A stretch of 64,000 nt of DNA. Origin: Paenibacillus andongensis (GTDB lineage Bacteria > Bacillota > Bacilli > Paenibacillales > NBRC-103111). Made by a program: the position numbers and the translations under genes. Shown piece after piece: positions 54,921-63,330 of this stretch (position 1 is its first letter; every line of letters starts with the position of its first letter). Below the pieces are notes generated by a model. That model saw only the letters and a list, made by a program, of their open reading frames with translations, did not search any database and had not been told where the DNA came from. The DNA lies in NCBI RefSeq assembly GCF_025369935.1, contig NZ_CP104467.1:4967001-5031000 (forward strand). The letters run 5' to 3'.

Positions 54921-56366
54921 ATGGAACTAAGACAGGAACCCATCAGTACTTCCGTTTCCCGAAATGTAGAAAAAATATCACAATATTTTAATCAAAATGA
55001 CTATCTAGTTGTCAGGAACTTCACCAAAAATGACGGTCAATTATTAGCGTCTATTATTTACTTGAATATCCTTGTTGATGAAACAATGTTAAATCAACAA
55101 ATCATCCGTAAAATGTCAGAAGATCTTCTATACTGGAAGGGACAAGTTGATGAGGCGATTACCGGATCGTTATACTCTCTAGGCGCAGTTAGACTTTTGC
55201 CGCATCTAGATGCGGTCGTGAGCATGATCACGGATGCAGGCTTCGTTATTTTTGTTGAAGGTCGCTCCGAGTCATATGGAATGATCTTACCCGGTTATGA
55301 GACACGCTCGATCGAAGAGCCAAAGCTAGAACCTAACGTACGTGGTCCGCGCGAGGGGTTCACCGAAGATTTGCAAATAAATTTGGGTATGATTTATCGA
55401 AGATTGAAGACATCGGATTTGAAATCCAAATCCTACATTATTGGACATCGGAGTCAAACAAAAGTGTCCGTCTTGTATCTGGATACTCAGGTTGATCATG
55501 CCGTTCTAGAAAAATTGATGAGCAAACTCGACGCTATTGACTTGAATGTTCTGGGAGAAAGCGCCCAAATCGAGGAATGGATTCAGGACAATACGTTTTC
55601 GCCATTCCCTCAGATTCTAAATACGGAACGCCCTGATCGGATTGTTACCGCCCTGAACAGAGGGAAAATCGCGATCATAACGGACGGAACTCCGATAGCT
55701 TTAATTGCCCCCAGCTCATTTTTCGAGATGATGCATCCCAGCGAGGATCTGTACGAAAGGTTTTATTTTGCCAACTTTTTGCGTTTAATACGGTTAATCA
55801 CGCTGTTCACTTCCCTTTTGGGGCCTTCTTTATACATCGCGCTGACTACATTCCATCTGGAAATGATCCCTACACCGCTAATGATGGCCTTCCTTTCTGC
55901 TAAAGCGGGGATCCCCTTTCCGAGTTTTATTGAAGCTTTCATCATGGAGGTGGCTTTCGAAGTGCTGCGTGAAGCCAGCTTGCGGCTGCCTCGCGCTATC
56001 GGCCAATCTGTCAGCATCGTAGGTGCTCTCATCATCGGAGAAGCAGCGGTACAGTCGGGAATCGTTTCCCGTCCGGTTGTGATTGTAGTTGCCATGACAG
56101 GAATTGCTTCCTTTACAATTCCGTCTTTTAGTACAGCCATTGCTTTGCGAATGTTACGGTTTCCTCTCATGCTTCTTGCAGCTTCTACAGGTGTCTTTGG
56201 GCTCTCTCTGGGATTGTTCGCAATCCTTTTACATCTATGTTCCTTACGGTTCTGTGGAGTACCCTTCTTAGAACCGGTCGATTCTGAAAGCTTAAAAAAT
56301 ACATTTAAGAAATTCATCCTCCTTCCGGCCCGATATCGAAGTTCCTCATCGTATAAGAGGAAATAA
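54921..56366 (+). CDS. Spore germinant receptor A subunit (GerA/GerKA family)
   Basis: 481 aa. The N-terminal soluble domain (about 1-270) has the family motifs, e.g. VDEAITGSLYSLGA, EGRSESYGMILPGYETRSIEEPKLEPNVRGPREGFTEDL and YLDTQVDHAVLEKL. About five TM segments follow with the PS-LYIALTTFHLEMIPTPL and AKAGIPFPSFIEAFIMEVAFEVLREA(S/G)LRLPR stretches. It resides in the spore inner membrane and senses nutrients with the B and C partners. A GAGGGG site precedes the ATG. Confidence 0.95.
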   Translation: MELRQEPISTSVSRNVEKISQYFNQNDYLVVRNFTKNDGQLLASIIYLNILVDETMLNQQIIRKMSEDLLYWKGQVDEAITGSLYSLGAVRLLPHLDAVVSMITDAGFVIFVEGRSESYGMILPGYETRSIEEPKLEPNVRGPREGFTEDLQINLGMIYRRLKTSDLKSKSYIIGHRSQTKVSVLYLDTQVDHAVLEKLMSKLDAIDLNVLGESAQIEEWIQDNTFSPFPQILNTERPDRIVTALNRGKIAIITDGTPIALIAPSSFFEMMHPSEDLYERFYFANFLRLIRLITLFTSLLGPSLYIALTTFHLEMIPTPLMMAFLSAKAGIPFPSFIEAFIMEVAFEVLREASLRLPRAIGQSVSIVGALIIGEAAVQSGIVSRPVVIVVAMTGIASFTIPSFSTAIALRMLRFPLMLLAASTGVFGLSLGLFAILLHLCSLRFCGVPFLEPVDSESLKNTFKKFILLPARYRSSSSYKRK

Positions 56367-56420
56367 GATTGTACGGCAAGGTGAAGGGGAAATTTATTTT
56401 TGGAATTGAAGGCGAGGGGT

Positions 56421-57578
56421 ATGAAGAACGTTAAATGGTTTCTGGCTATGTGTTCAATCTTGTCACTATTAGTGGGCTGTTCACCTGATATTAAGGAAAT
56501 CAGCGATATTGATTTAGTTATGGCAACTGGTATTGACTATGACAAGGAAAGTAAGAAATATGTATTTACGATCTATTGTGTTTTACCCGCATCGACAAGT
56601 ACGGAGAAAACAGGTAAACAGACGGATTTCGTGGATAGTGCAGTTGGAGATTCGATCTTAGACGCTGCAAAAAATTTGCGTAACCGTGTAGGTAAATCTT
56701 TGGTATGGCAGCATAATAAATTCTTTATTGTAGGTGAAGCTGCAGCACGTCATTCCCTCTATGATATCGTAGATTTCCTAACAAGGAACCGTCAAATCCG
56801 CATAACAAGTCACCTACTTGTTAGTGAGGGAAAAGCCGAGGATTTACTGAAAAGAAAATCCAATATCAGCGAACTAACTTCGAATGTGCTGCTAGGGATC
56901 GTCCGAAATGAAAAGGAGTGGGGCAAGAGCTACAGTCTAATGATACATAAAGTGGCCGACCGCTACACTAATCCATACAGGGGCTTTGTTTTAGGAAGAA
57001 TAATTGCGTCACCAAAGTCTGTTACCTCTCCATCATCGCTGCTTTTAAATGGCGGAGCTGTCATTAACAAAGGGAAATTCGTTGACTGGCTGGATGGAGA
57101 TGATGTGCGGGTTATCCATTGGTTATCTGAGAAAAGTAAATGGAAAAACTATGAATTTACAGAATCATTGGAATACAAATCCACGAAAGTGTCCTATTTT
57201 CTTCGAGTCTCAAAAAGAGAAATTCACAGCGATTACGTCAATGGCAAACCAAAATTAGATGTCCAGTTGAATTTCAAAGCGACTTTGGGTGAAATGGATC
57301 AATATCTTGCACTGAGCGATCCGGCTATATTGGCTCAATTGGAACAAGTTACCTCCAAGCATTTGGAGAAAATCATTCATGATAGCTTAAAACATTTTCA
57401 ACAAGATCTGAAAGTAGACCTACTTGGGGTTTCTGAATATTTCATCCAGCATCATCCAAAGGAATGGAAAAAGCTGAAAAAGGATTGGGATCATGTATAT
57501 CCGACAATGTCAATTCCTGTTCATGTCGATGTAAAGATTGAAAAACTGGGCATGTCCCAAATCATAGGTGGCCAATAA
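56421..57578 (+). CDS. Spore germinant receptor C subunit (Ger(x)C lipoprotein)
   Basis: 385 aa from ATG 56421. The signal peptide MKNVKWFLAMCSILSLLVGC ends at a lipobox. GCSPDIKEISDIDLVMATGIDYD is the typical Ger(x)C start. The rest has the three-domain C-subunit pattern (SHLLVSEGKAEDLL; VQLNFKATLGEMDQYL). A TTG at 56400 in frame would lengthen the product by seven residues. Genes A and C are 54 bp apart. Confidence 0.93.
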   Translation: MKNVKWFLAMCSILSLLVGCSPDIKEISDIDLVMATGIDYDKESKKYVFTIYCVLPASTSTEKTGKQTDFVDSAVGDSILDAAKNLRNRVGKSLVWQHNKFFIVGEAAARHSLYDIVDFLTRNRQIRITSHLLVSEGKAEDLLKRKSNISELTSNVLLGIVRNEKEWGKSYSLMIHKVADRYTNPYRGFVLGRIIASPKSVTSPSSLLLNGGAVINKGKFVDWLDGDDVRVIHWLSEKSKWKNYEFTESLEYKSTKVSYFLRVSKREIHSDYVNGKPKLDVQLNFKATLGEMDQYLALSDPAILAQLEQVTSKHLEKIIHDSLKHFQQDLKVDLLGVSEYFIQHHPKEWKKLKKDWDHVYPTMSIPVHVDVKIEKLGMSQIIGGQ

Positions 57579-57824
57579 ATGCTTCTTAATAACTCGCTCT
57601 GCTTAATAGCTATTTGCTTGGGGCTGAAAGGATCTATTCGCTTATGGAAACAACAGGCCAAAACGGATGCCATAGTTCTCCTGTTGTATTATCTCGTTAT
57701 TATCGTCTATTTAAATCCCTTCATGGGTTTTTCAAAGCTTACCTTGGAGTCCTTAAACAAGATTATTTATGGTCCTGTCTCCGATTACATGATAGACCTA
57801 TTAAAAGTACGAGTGGAGGAATGA
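57579..57824 (+). CDS. Two-TM D-type subunit of the germinant receptor
   Basis: 81 aa with TM segments at about 5-18 and 30-50, and a charged C-terminus. The ATG directly abuts the C-gene stop, with GGTGG seven bases upstream inside that gene. It overlaps the B-gene region by 4 bases if B begins at 57821. Similar small two-TM D proteins are known in Bacillus ger operons, where they modulate receptor activity. Confidence 0.72.
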   Translation: MLLNNSLCLIAICLGLKGSIRLWKQQAKTDAIVLLLYYLVIIVYLNPFMGFSKLTLESLNKIIYGPVSDYMIDLLKVRVEE

Positions 57825-57826
57825 AG

Positions 57827-58930
57827 ATGACCGATTCTGAAAAAATCAATCATGGTCAATTGGGATTTCTCTGTTTTAGTTATTTGTCTGGATTCTCTAC
57901 TTTGTTTTTAATTGAAGCCAAGCTGGTTAAGCAGGATGTCTGGATTTCAAATCTTCTAGCAATTGTTTTTTCAATAGGAGTATTATGCCTTCTATCCTAT
58001 GTTCAATCGCAGCATCCTCAATTAAGTATGACGGAAGCTTGTGAAAAATTGTTGGGAAAATGGCTTGCCAAGCTCGTACTTGTCATCTATCTTATCTATT
58101 TCCTTGATACAGGTGTGTTGGCTTATCGCGCAATATCTTGGTTCTATACGACGGCTATCCTTCCAAACACCACCCCTAACTTTTTAATTTTACTCATTGT
58201 GTTGGTTAGTTCCTATTCCGTTTATTTAGGTTTAGGTACTTTAGTCCGCACGGTTCAATTTATCCTACCGTTTTTCATTCTGTCCGTCTGCATCGTCAGT
58301 TTGTTTATTCTGCGTGAAGTGGAAATCAATCCTTTCCTGCCCATGTTCCAAAGCAAATTATCCGCAATCATTTACGGTGGGATGCTCTCTTTCGGTTTTC
58401 CATTTGGAAAAGTCGTAGTCTTCGGTTTTCTTCTATCACGGGTAAAAAATACAAAAAAAACGTTCGCAAGTCTAGTAACGGCAGTAGCTTTATCAGGTAT
58501 TTATTTGTTACTATCAAGTTATTTAACATTCGGTGCGCTTGGCATACATTTAACCAAATTGTCGGCGTTTCCCTTCTTCACTTCCATACAATTAGTTAAA
58601 TTCGGAGAATATATGGAAAGGATAGAAATTCTTATCATAGCAATTTGGACCATTTTCACTTTATTTGAACTCATTGTGCTCCACTACGTTTTTCTACTCG
58701 TGATAAAACAAGTTTTCAAGATCAAAGAGACGAAACCTTTTATTATACCAACTGGATTATTATTTTATGCTTTAGCCTATTTTAGCTATACAAGGATGAT
58801 GGATTTGGGTGCCTATGACTTTGAAATTTACCCCTTCTCCTCACTAATCCCATCCTTAATCATACCTGTCGTTTTAGCCTTTATAACTTTGATAAGAAAG
58901 CGGAAGCGTTCTATGCAAGATCAGCTCTAA
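57827..58930 (+). CDS. Spore germinant receptor B subunit (GerB, APC-like)
   Basis: 367 aa from ATG 57827, seven bases after GGAGG. An ATG at 57821 is nearer the site, and the reading frame is open to 57614. About ten TM segments of the amino-acid/polyamine permease type. The pattern near the start (INHGQLGFLCFSYLSGFSTLF) is characteristic of GerB proteins. It binds nutrient ligand in the spore inner membrane, completing the A-C-D-B operon. Confidence 0.93.
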   Translation: MTDSEKINHGQLGFLCFSYLSGFSTLFLIEAKLVKQDVWISNLLAIVFSIGVLCLLSYVQSQHPQLSMTEACEKLLGKWLAKLVLVIYLIYFLDTGVLAYRAISWFYTTAILPNTTPNFLILLIVLVSSYSVYLGLGTLVRTVQFILPFFILSVCIVSLFILREVEINPFLPMFQSKLSAIIYGGMLSFGFPFGKVVVFGFLLSRVKNTKKTFASLVTAVALSGIYLLLSSYLTFGALGIHLTKLSAFPFFTSIQLVKFGEYMERIEILIIAIWTIFTLFELIVLHYVFLLVIKQVFKIKETKPFIIPTGLLFYALAYFSYTRMMDLGAYDFEIYPFSSLIPSLIIPVVLAFITLIRKRKRSMQDQL

Positions 58931-59036
58931 TATGAACGGATATGACGATCTTTCGAAAAAAATAAATGTAGACCTAACTTACCAGGCATTCAATCCCCGC
59001 CTTCATTAGAACACTCTATTTTTTTACAAAAAAAGG

Positions 59037-59056
59037 CCACCTAAATGGGTAGGTGG
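59037..59056 (-). terminator. Terminator of the acidic exported peptide gene
   Basis: CCACCT (59037-59042) pairs with AGGTGG (59051-59056), and Ts follow GGCC on the minus strand. It lies about 115 bp after the stop codon and may serve the ger operon as well. Confidence 0.6.
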
Positions 59057-59169
59057 TTAGAGGAATCCTGAGTCTGACATTGTTATTTATATGTCGAATT
59101 TGCGAATTTGTTCCATGATCCCGATCACTTTGCTCACGATATGCTAGCGATCCAATATTTCAAACTCGC

Positions 59170-59412
59170 TTATTGTTGATCGTCATTTGTTTCATTATCT
59201 TGTTCGTCTTGCTCTCCGTCTGCTTGTTCTTGTTTCGTGACTGCATCATCGGCAACTTCTTGATCTTGATCTTGTTGTTCGGTATTGTCCTCTAATTCTT
59301 TCCCCACTGTATTAGCAAATGCTGTTGTATGTAACAGTCCAACAACACCGCTTCCTAGCACTAAACTTGCTGCTACTGTACCTACAATGATCTTCTTACT
59401 AATCGATTTCAT
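59170..59412 (-). CDS. Small exported acidic Gln/Asp/Glu-rich protein
   Basis: 80 aa from ATG 59412, nine bases after AGGTGG. A signal peptide (MKSISKKIIVGTVAASLVLG SGVVGLLHTTAFA) ends in AFA. The mature part is almost entirely D, E, Q, N and T (VGKELEDNTEQQDQDQE ...). I do not recognise it. It may be what is left of a longer secreted protein, or a metal- or wall-binding peptide. Confidence 0.65.
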   Translation of the reverse strand: MKSISKKIIVGTVAASLVLGSGVVGLLHTTAFANTVGKELEDNTEQQDQDQEVADDAVTKQEQADGEQDEQDNETNDDQQ

Positions 59413-59597
59413 TGTTTCATTCCACCTTATCAAATGTATTTTGCTTACACAAATAAGTGTGTCCACAATCTCTGATACTACCCTAAATGCACTATGAGAT
59501 TTAATGAACAAATAAGCGCGCTAACCGCGCTTACAGCGAGAGCACTGCGAGCCGAAGCCAGCAGACTGGGTCTGGGAAGCCGGAAATCGGGAAATTG

Positions 59598-59660
59598 AGG
59601 CTTCTACGTTCCGCTAACATCTGGTAATGCCTAGTGCTTGTCGAGTTTGGGATATAGATA
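59598..59660 (+). repeat. 63-bp direct repeat, copy 1
   Basis: Begins AGGCTTCTACGTTCCGC and ends GGGATATAGATA. It matches copy 2 at 60005-60067 with six differences in 63 (about 90%). Confidence 0.8.
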
Positions 59661-59844
59661 AAGATACGGTATGCCTGTGATTGAGCTATGATTTGGACGT
59701 GCTCCGTTATTGGAGGGTATAGTTAAAAGTTTGATTCGAGGGCAGGTAGATAGAAATCTGGCCAGATACTGATAAACAGCTGGTCGAAACTAAACTCTTT
59801 GGAGTAATTTCTGACATAAAAGCTGACTAATCTGAGGTTCACGG

Positions 59845-59920
59845 GGAACGAGAGGGCGCTATTTCGGTGATTATGCCGATACAGGGCCGGCAAGCGGAAC
59901 GAGAATGCGCTATTTTGGTG
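59845..59920 (+). repeat. Pair of 25-bp repeats, 51-bp period
   Basis: Copies at 59845-59869 and 59896-59920 share GGAACGAGA..GCGCTATTT.GGTG with three differences. An inverted relative (GGCTCCTCGTTCCGC) lies at about 59957-59971. Confidence 0.7.
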
Positions 59921-60004
59921 TTTTACCTGTTTTACACCCCAAATGTAGGAAATAGAGGCTCCTCGTTCCGCAAAAGCGTAATATACCCAGTTTTGAGCAA
60001 AATA

Positions 60005-60067
60005 AGGCTTCTACGTTCCGCAAACATCTGGTGATACCAAGTGCTTGTCAAGGTTGGGATATAGATA
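60005..60067 (+). repeat. 63-bp direct repeat, copy 2
   Basis: See copy 1 at 59598-59660. The start CTTCTACGTTCCGC also matches the inverted B-type element, so the elements are nested. Confidence 0.8.
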
Positions 60068-60101
60068 GAGGAACTAGGGGTACGGCTACAATCAAAATAA
60101 G

Positions 60102-60128
60102 CCCTCGCTAGCACAAAACTAGCGAAGA
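60102..60128 (-). terminator. Terminator of the HutD-SolA unit
   Basis: TCGCTAG (60105-60111) pairs with CTAGCGA (60119-60125). The minus-strand tail (TTATTTTG) is moderately T-rich. Confidence 0.6.
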
Positions 60129-60137
60129 CTCATCCTT

Positions 60138-61271
60138 TTAAATGAAACGGCTCATTGAAAATAACGAAATGTCATGCTCACTTCTGCCTCTAGTAATTAG
60201 CTGACATAAGATTTCCCCGACTACACTGCTGAATTTAAACCCGTGTCCGGAAAATCCAGCAGCAAAGGCGATATGCGGATACGCTGGATGTGAATCGATA
60301 ATGAAATTTTCATCAGGAGTGAGGGTGTACGTGCAGGTTTTTCCCATGCACAGCTTCGTATTGGCAAGAGGCATAAACCGGCTTAAAAACATTCTTACGT
60401 CTTCTTCATCCTCCTGCAGTGCCCCAAACTCAGGAATGGCTTCATCCGGATTAATCCGAAGTCCCCCATCATGACGTCCTACCTTAAGACCAGCTCCTCC
60501 CATGCTGGGAAAACCGTAATAATGTCCTAGGGAGGTTTCAAACGTAAAAGCCGGAAATTGTTCCTCTCCGAATAAAAAGTCATCCGCTTCAAACCAGGCA
60601 AATGTCTTTCTTTTGGTAACAAGCGGTGGATGGATATTCATCAGAGGAAGCAGCTTCGAAGACCAAGCCCCTGCTGTAACGATTAGGGCGCGTCCTGTAT
60701 AACTTTCATCGGCCGTTTGGACTCTCACCCCGGTTGAATCAATAGACAAATCCTGTACGGATGTATTCGTTAAGATGGTAACTTGATGATGTTCCAACAG
60801 TTCCCGATAAGCACGAATACAGTCCTCGCTCTTAAGCACACCTGAATCCGATTCGAAGCAGCCCACGTAGCCCTCTGGAAGCGAAATCCCAGGCCAAATG
60901 GTATGAATTTTACTGGAATCCACAGTTTGCAGCGGAAGTGAATAGGCTTCAGAGCTAGAAATAACTTGTTGTATAAAGGTTGAATCACGAGTGCCCACAT
61001 TCAGCACCCCAGTTTGGTAGAATAGTTTTCTTCCCGACTGTTGCTCCAGATCAAACCAAAGCTGTTGGGCTCTGAGGGCTAACGGGACATAGCTTGTCCC
61101 TTCGCCATAGGCATGCCGGATGATACGGGTATCGCCATGATGTGCACCGCGATCGTGCGGAGGGTTAAATGAATCCAACAGCAGCACGCTTTTCCCTTCA
61201 AGGGTCAAATAATAGCCAGCAGCCATCCCCATCGAACCTGCACCGACAATGATTACGTCATAGTTCATCAT
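60138..61271 (-). CDS. solA: FAD amine oxidase, SolA/MSOX type (N-methyl amino acid oxidase)
   Basis: 377 aa. The FAD Rossmann motif is VIIVGAGSMGMAAGYYLTLEGKSVLLLDSF. RGAHHGDTRIIRHAYGEG is the family substrate/FAD region. KTCTYTLTPDENFIID holds the cysteine that covalently binds FAD (in C-M-G-K-T-C-T-Y). FAAGFSGHGFKFSSVVGE is the C-terminal FAD segment. N-methyl-tryptophan or sarcosine oxidation to formaldehyde and hydrogen peroxide is likely. It follows the HutD-like gene by 25 bp. Confidence 0.9.
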   Translation of the reverse strand: MMNYDVIIVGAGSMGMAAGYYLTLEGKSVLLLDSFNPPHDRGAHHGDTRIIRHAYGEGTSYVPLALRAQQLWFDLEQQSGRKLFYQTGVLNVGTRDSTFIQQVISSSEAYSLPLQTVDSSKIHTIWPGISLPEGYVGCFESDSGVLKSEDCIRAYRELLEHHQVTILTNTSVQDLSIDSTGVRVQTADESYTGRALIVTAGAWSSKLLPLMNIHPPLVTKRKTFAWFEADDFLFGEEQFPAFTFETSLGHYYGFPSMGGAGLKVGRHDGGLRINPDEAIPEFGALQEDEEDVRMFLSRFMPLANTKLCMGKTCTYTLTPDENFIIDSHPAYPHIAFAAGFSGHGFKFSSVVGEILCQLITRGRSEHDISLFSMSRFI

Positions 61272-61296
61272 TCCATCACTTCCTTTGAAAAAAAGT

Positions 61297-61920
61297 TCAA
61301 TTTACAATTCTAGCTCGAATGACACATGCGGCTGATTCATTGCTAAATTGGCTTATTTTAATCTTAACCTTATCTAATGATGCTCTCCATGATAATACGC
61401 AGAAGTCGCCCGTCTCTAACCATAGAGACTGATCTTCATTAATACTAACGTTTACTCTGCCCTCGGTACAATAAAAAGCTTCTGTCACTAGTGAAAATTC
61501 CACATCATCCTTGTGACATTCGATCTCATGAGAAGTTCCATCTTTCATAAATAAAGCTTCCAATTCTCCCCGGCATCCCGCCGCTGTAATGAGATTAAAG
61601 TCTGTTACCTTCCCCATACTCCGGGTGACCCATCCTCCGCTAAAGCTCTCCTGCTCGTAGGGCTTTAACCCCACCTGATGTGATCCTTCATATTCGAGAA
61701 TCACCTCTCCTTCAATAATCATAAGCTTTCTCCAAAACTCAGGAAGGCAGGTAAACAATGACTGCTCATCTTGTATGCGGGCCGTGCTGATTCTCCATAA
61801 AAAATTTCGCTTATTATACTCCGCGTGCTCAGGATAAATGGCTAGCTGCGTTGTTGTTCCACCAGACCAAGCGGTCGTAATTTGCATATGTTTCTTAATG
61901 ACTTTGATCGAATAAGACAT
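61297..61920 (-). CDS. HutD/Ves family cupin-like protein
   Basis: 207 aa from ATG 61920 (MSYSIKVIKK), eight bases after AAGGAG. A bicupin-like beta protein with FLWRISTARIQDEQSLFTCLPEFWRKLMIIEGEVILEYEG and later GSHQVGLKPYEQESFSGGW, as in HutD/Ves. The role of this family is unclear; it has been linked to histidine and to formimino-glutamate metabolism. Here it accompanies an amine oxidase gene, not hut genes. Confidence 0.78.
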   Translation of the reverse strand: MSYSIKVIKKHMQITTAWSGGTTTQLAIYPEHAEYNKRNFLWRISTARIQDEQSLFTCLPEFWRKLMIIEGEVILEYEGSHQVGLKPYEQESFSGGWVTRSMGKVTDFNLITAAGCRGELEALFMKDGTSHEIECHKDDVEFSLVTEAFYCTEGRVNVSINEDQSLWLETGDFCVLSWRASLDKVKIKISQFSNESAACVIRARIVN

Positions 61921-61964
61921 GTAAGCATCTCCTTGAATGTATGGCCATGACGAATGTAAAAAAA

Positions 61965-61985
61965 GGACCTGAAAGTACCAAGTCC
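61965..61985 (-). terminator. Terminator of malic enzyme
   Basis: GGACCTG (61965-61971) pairs with CAAGTCC (61979-61985) including one wobble. Seven Ts follow on the minus strand. Confidence 0.6.
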
Positions 61986-62007
61986 CGCGTAGAAGTCTGA
62001 ACAATGC

Positions 62008-63291
62008 CTATTCTTTATCTGTCATATCAGCGTACCAAGAAAAATACGAACCTACCGCATCGTTTTTACGGATCCGTTTCTTTGTTCGATCCTTAACCTC
62101 TTCCGCATGGATGGTTAATCGCGCGCACCCCGTATCCATAGCTGCTTGAGCAACCGCAGCAGCCACATTCGGAGCAATCATCGGTTCAAACGGATGCGGA
62201 ATCACATAGTCCCGATTTAACTTATCTGCTGGGACCAGACCGGCAATGGCGTAAACAGCAGCTAGTTTCATTGCCTCATTAATCTCGCTGGCACGTACAT
62301 CCAGGACGCCGCGAAAAATGCCCGGAAACGCCAATACATTGTTGATTTGATTGGGAAAATCGGAGCGTCCCGTGCCAATGATCGCAGCCCCGGCGGCTTT
62401 CGCTTCCTCCGGCATAATCTCCGGCACCGGATTCGCCAAGGCAAATATGATGGAATCACGGTTCATCGAGCTGACCATTTCTTTCGTAAGCGCACCAGCT
62501 GCAGAAACACCAATGAAAACATCGGCTCCTCTCACTGCATCGGCGAGCTTACCTGTTAGATTTTCTTTATTCGTCATCCGTGCTATTTCCAGCTTGAATG
62601 GATTCATGCCTTCTTGTCTATCTTCATAGATGATACCTTTTGTATCACATACAATGATATCTTTAGCACCCATATGACCCAGAAGCTTCATGGCCGCTAT
62701 GCCGGCAGCGCCTGCCCCATTAATAACCACACGAATTTGGTCCATCGTTTTGTCGACTAACTGGAGTGCGTTAATTAATCCAGCCGCAATGACAATAGCC
62801 GTACCATGCTGATCATCATGGAAAACAGGAATCGCACATTCCTGTTTCAACCTCTCTTCAATTTCAAAACAATCCGGGGCTGCGATGTCTTCTAAATTAA
62901 TTCCGCCGAACGAAGGTGAAAGCTGCTTAACCGTCTCAATCACTTTCTCTTTATCCAACGCATCTAAACAGATCGGAATCGCATCTACGCCGGCAAATAC
63001 TTTGAAAAGTAAAGCCTTTCCCTCCATCACCGGCATAGCCGCATGCGGACCGATATTTCCCAAACCGAGTACAGCTGTTCCATTGGAAACGACTGCAACC
63101 AGGTTTCCTTTCATCGTATAATCGTATACTTTATCTTCTTCAATAAAAATCTCTTTACAAGGCTCTGCAACTCCCGGGGAGTAGGCAAGGCTTAAATCAC
63201 GGACGGTGCCTACCGGAACCTTGGCAAGAATCTCCAGCTTTCCGGTATACTTTTTATGCATGTGAAGAGCATCTTCACGTAATTTGTTCAT
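62008..63291 (-). CDS. NAD(P)-dependent malic enzyme (YtsJ-like)
   Basis: 427 aa. The substrate/metal part contains LAYSPGVAEPCKEI, NLVAVVSNGTAVLGLGNIGPHAAMPVMEGKALLFK and VFHDDQHGTAIV. The cofactor domain has VVINGAGAAGIAAMKLLGHMG. It decarboxylates malate to pyruvate and reduces NAD(P). The length and sequence match the short bacterial malic enzymes. It follows glutamate dehydrogenase by 39 bp and is probably co-transcribed with it. Confidence 0.95.
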   Translation of the reverse strand: MNKLREDALHMHKKYTGKLEILAKVPVGTVRDLSLAYSPGVAEPCKEIFIEEDKVYDYTMKGNLVAVVSNGTAVLGLGNIGPHAAMPVMEGKALLFKVFAGVDAIPICLDALDKEKVIETVKQLSPSFGGINLEDIAAPDCFEIEERLKQECAIPVFHDDQHGTAIVIAAGLINALQLVDKTMDQIRVVINGAGAAGIAAMKLLGHMGAKDIIVCDTKGIIYEDRQEGMNPFKLEIARMTNKENLTGKLADAVRGADVFIGVSAAGALTKEMVSSMNRDSIIFALANPVPEIMPEEAKAAGAAIIGTGRSDFPNQINNVLAFPGIFRGVLDVRASEINEAMKLAAVYAIAGLVPADKLNRDYVIPHPFEPMIAPNVAAAVAQAAMDTGCARLTIHAEEVKDRTKKRIRKNDAVGSYFSWYADMTDKE

Positions 63292-63330
63292 GATTCATCA
63301 CCTTCCAAGGAATTTTGATCAGAGCATAGA

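Larger units (their letters stand above)
59413..60137. other. 725-bp non-coding repeat-rich region
   Basis: It contains a 63-bp near-duplicate pair, a 25-bp pair 51 bp apart, and inverted copies of GCGGAACG/CGTTCCGC, listed separately. No convincing gene was found. The terminator of the oxidase operon lies at 60102-60128. Confidence 0.6.
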
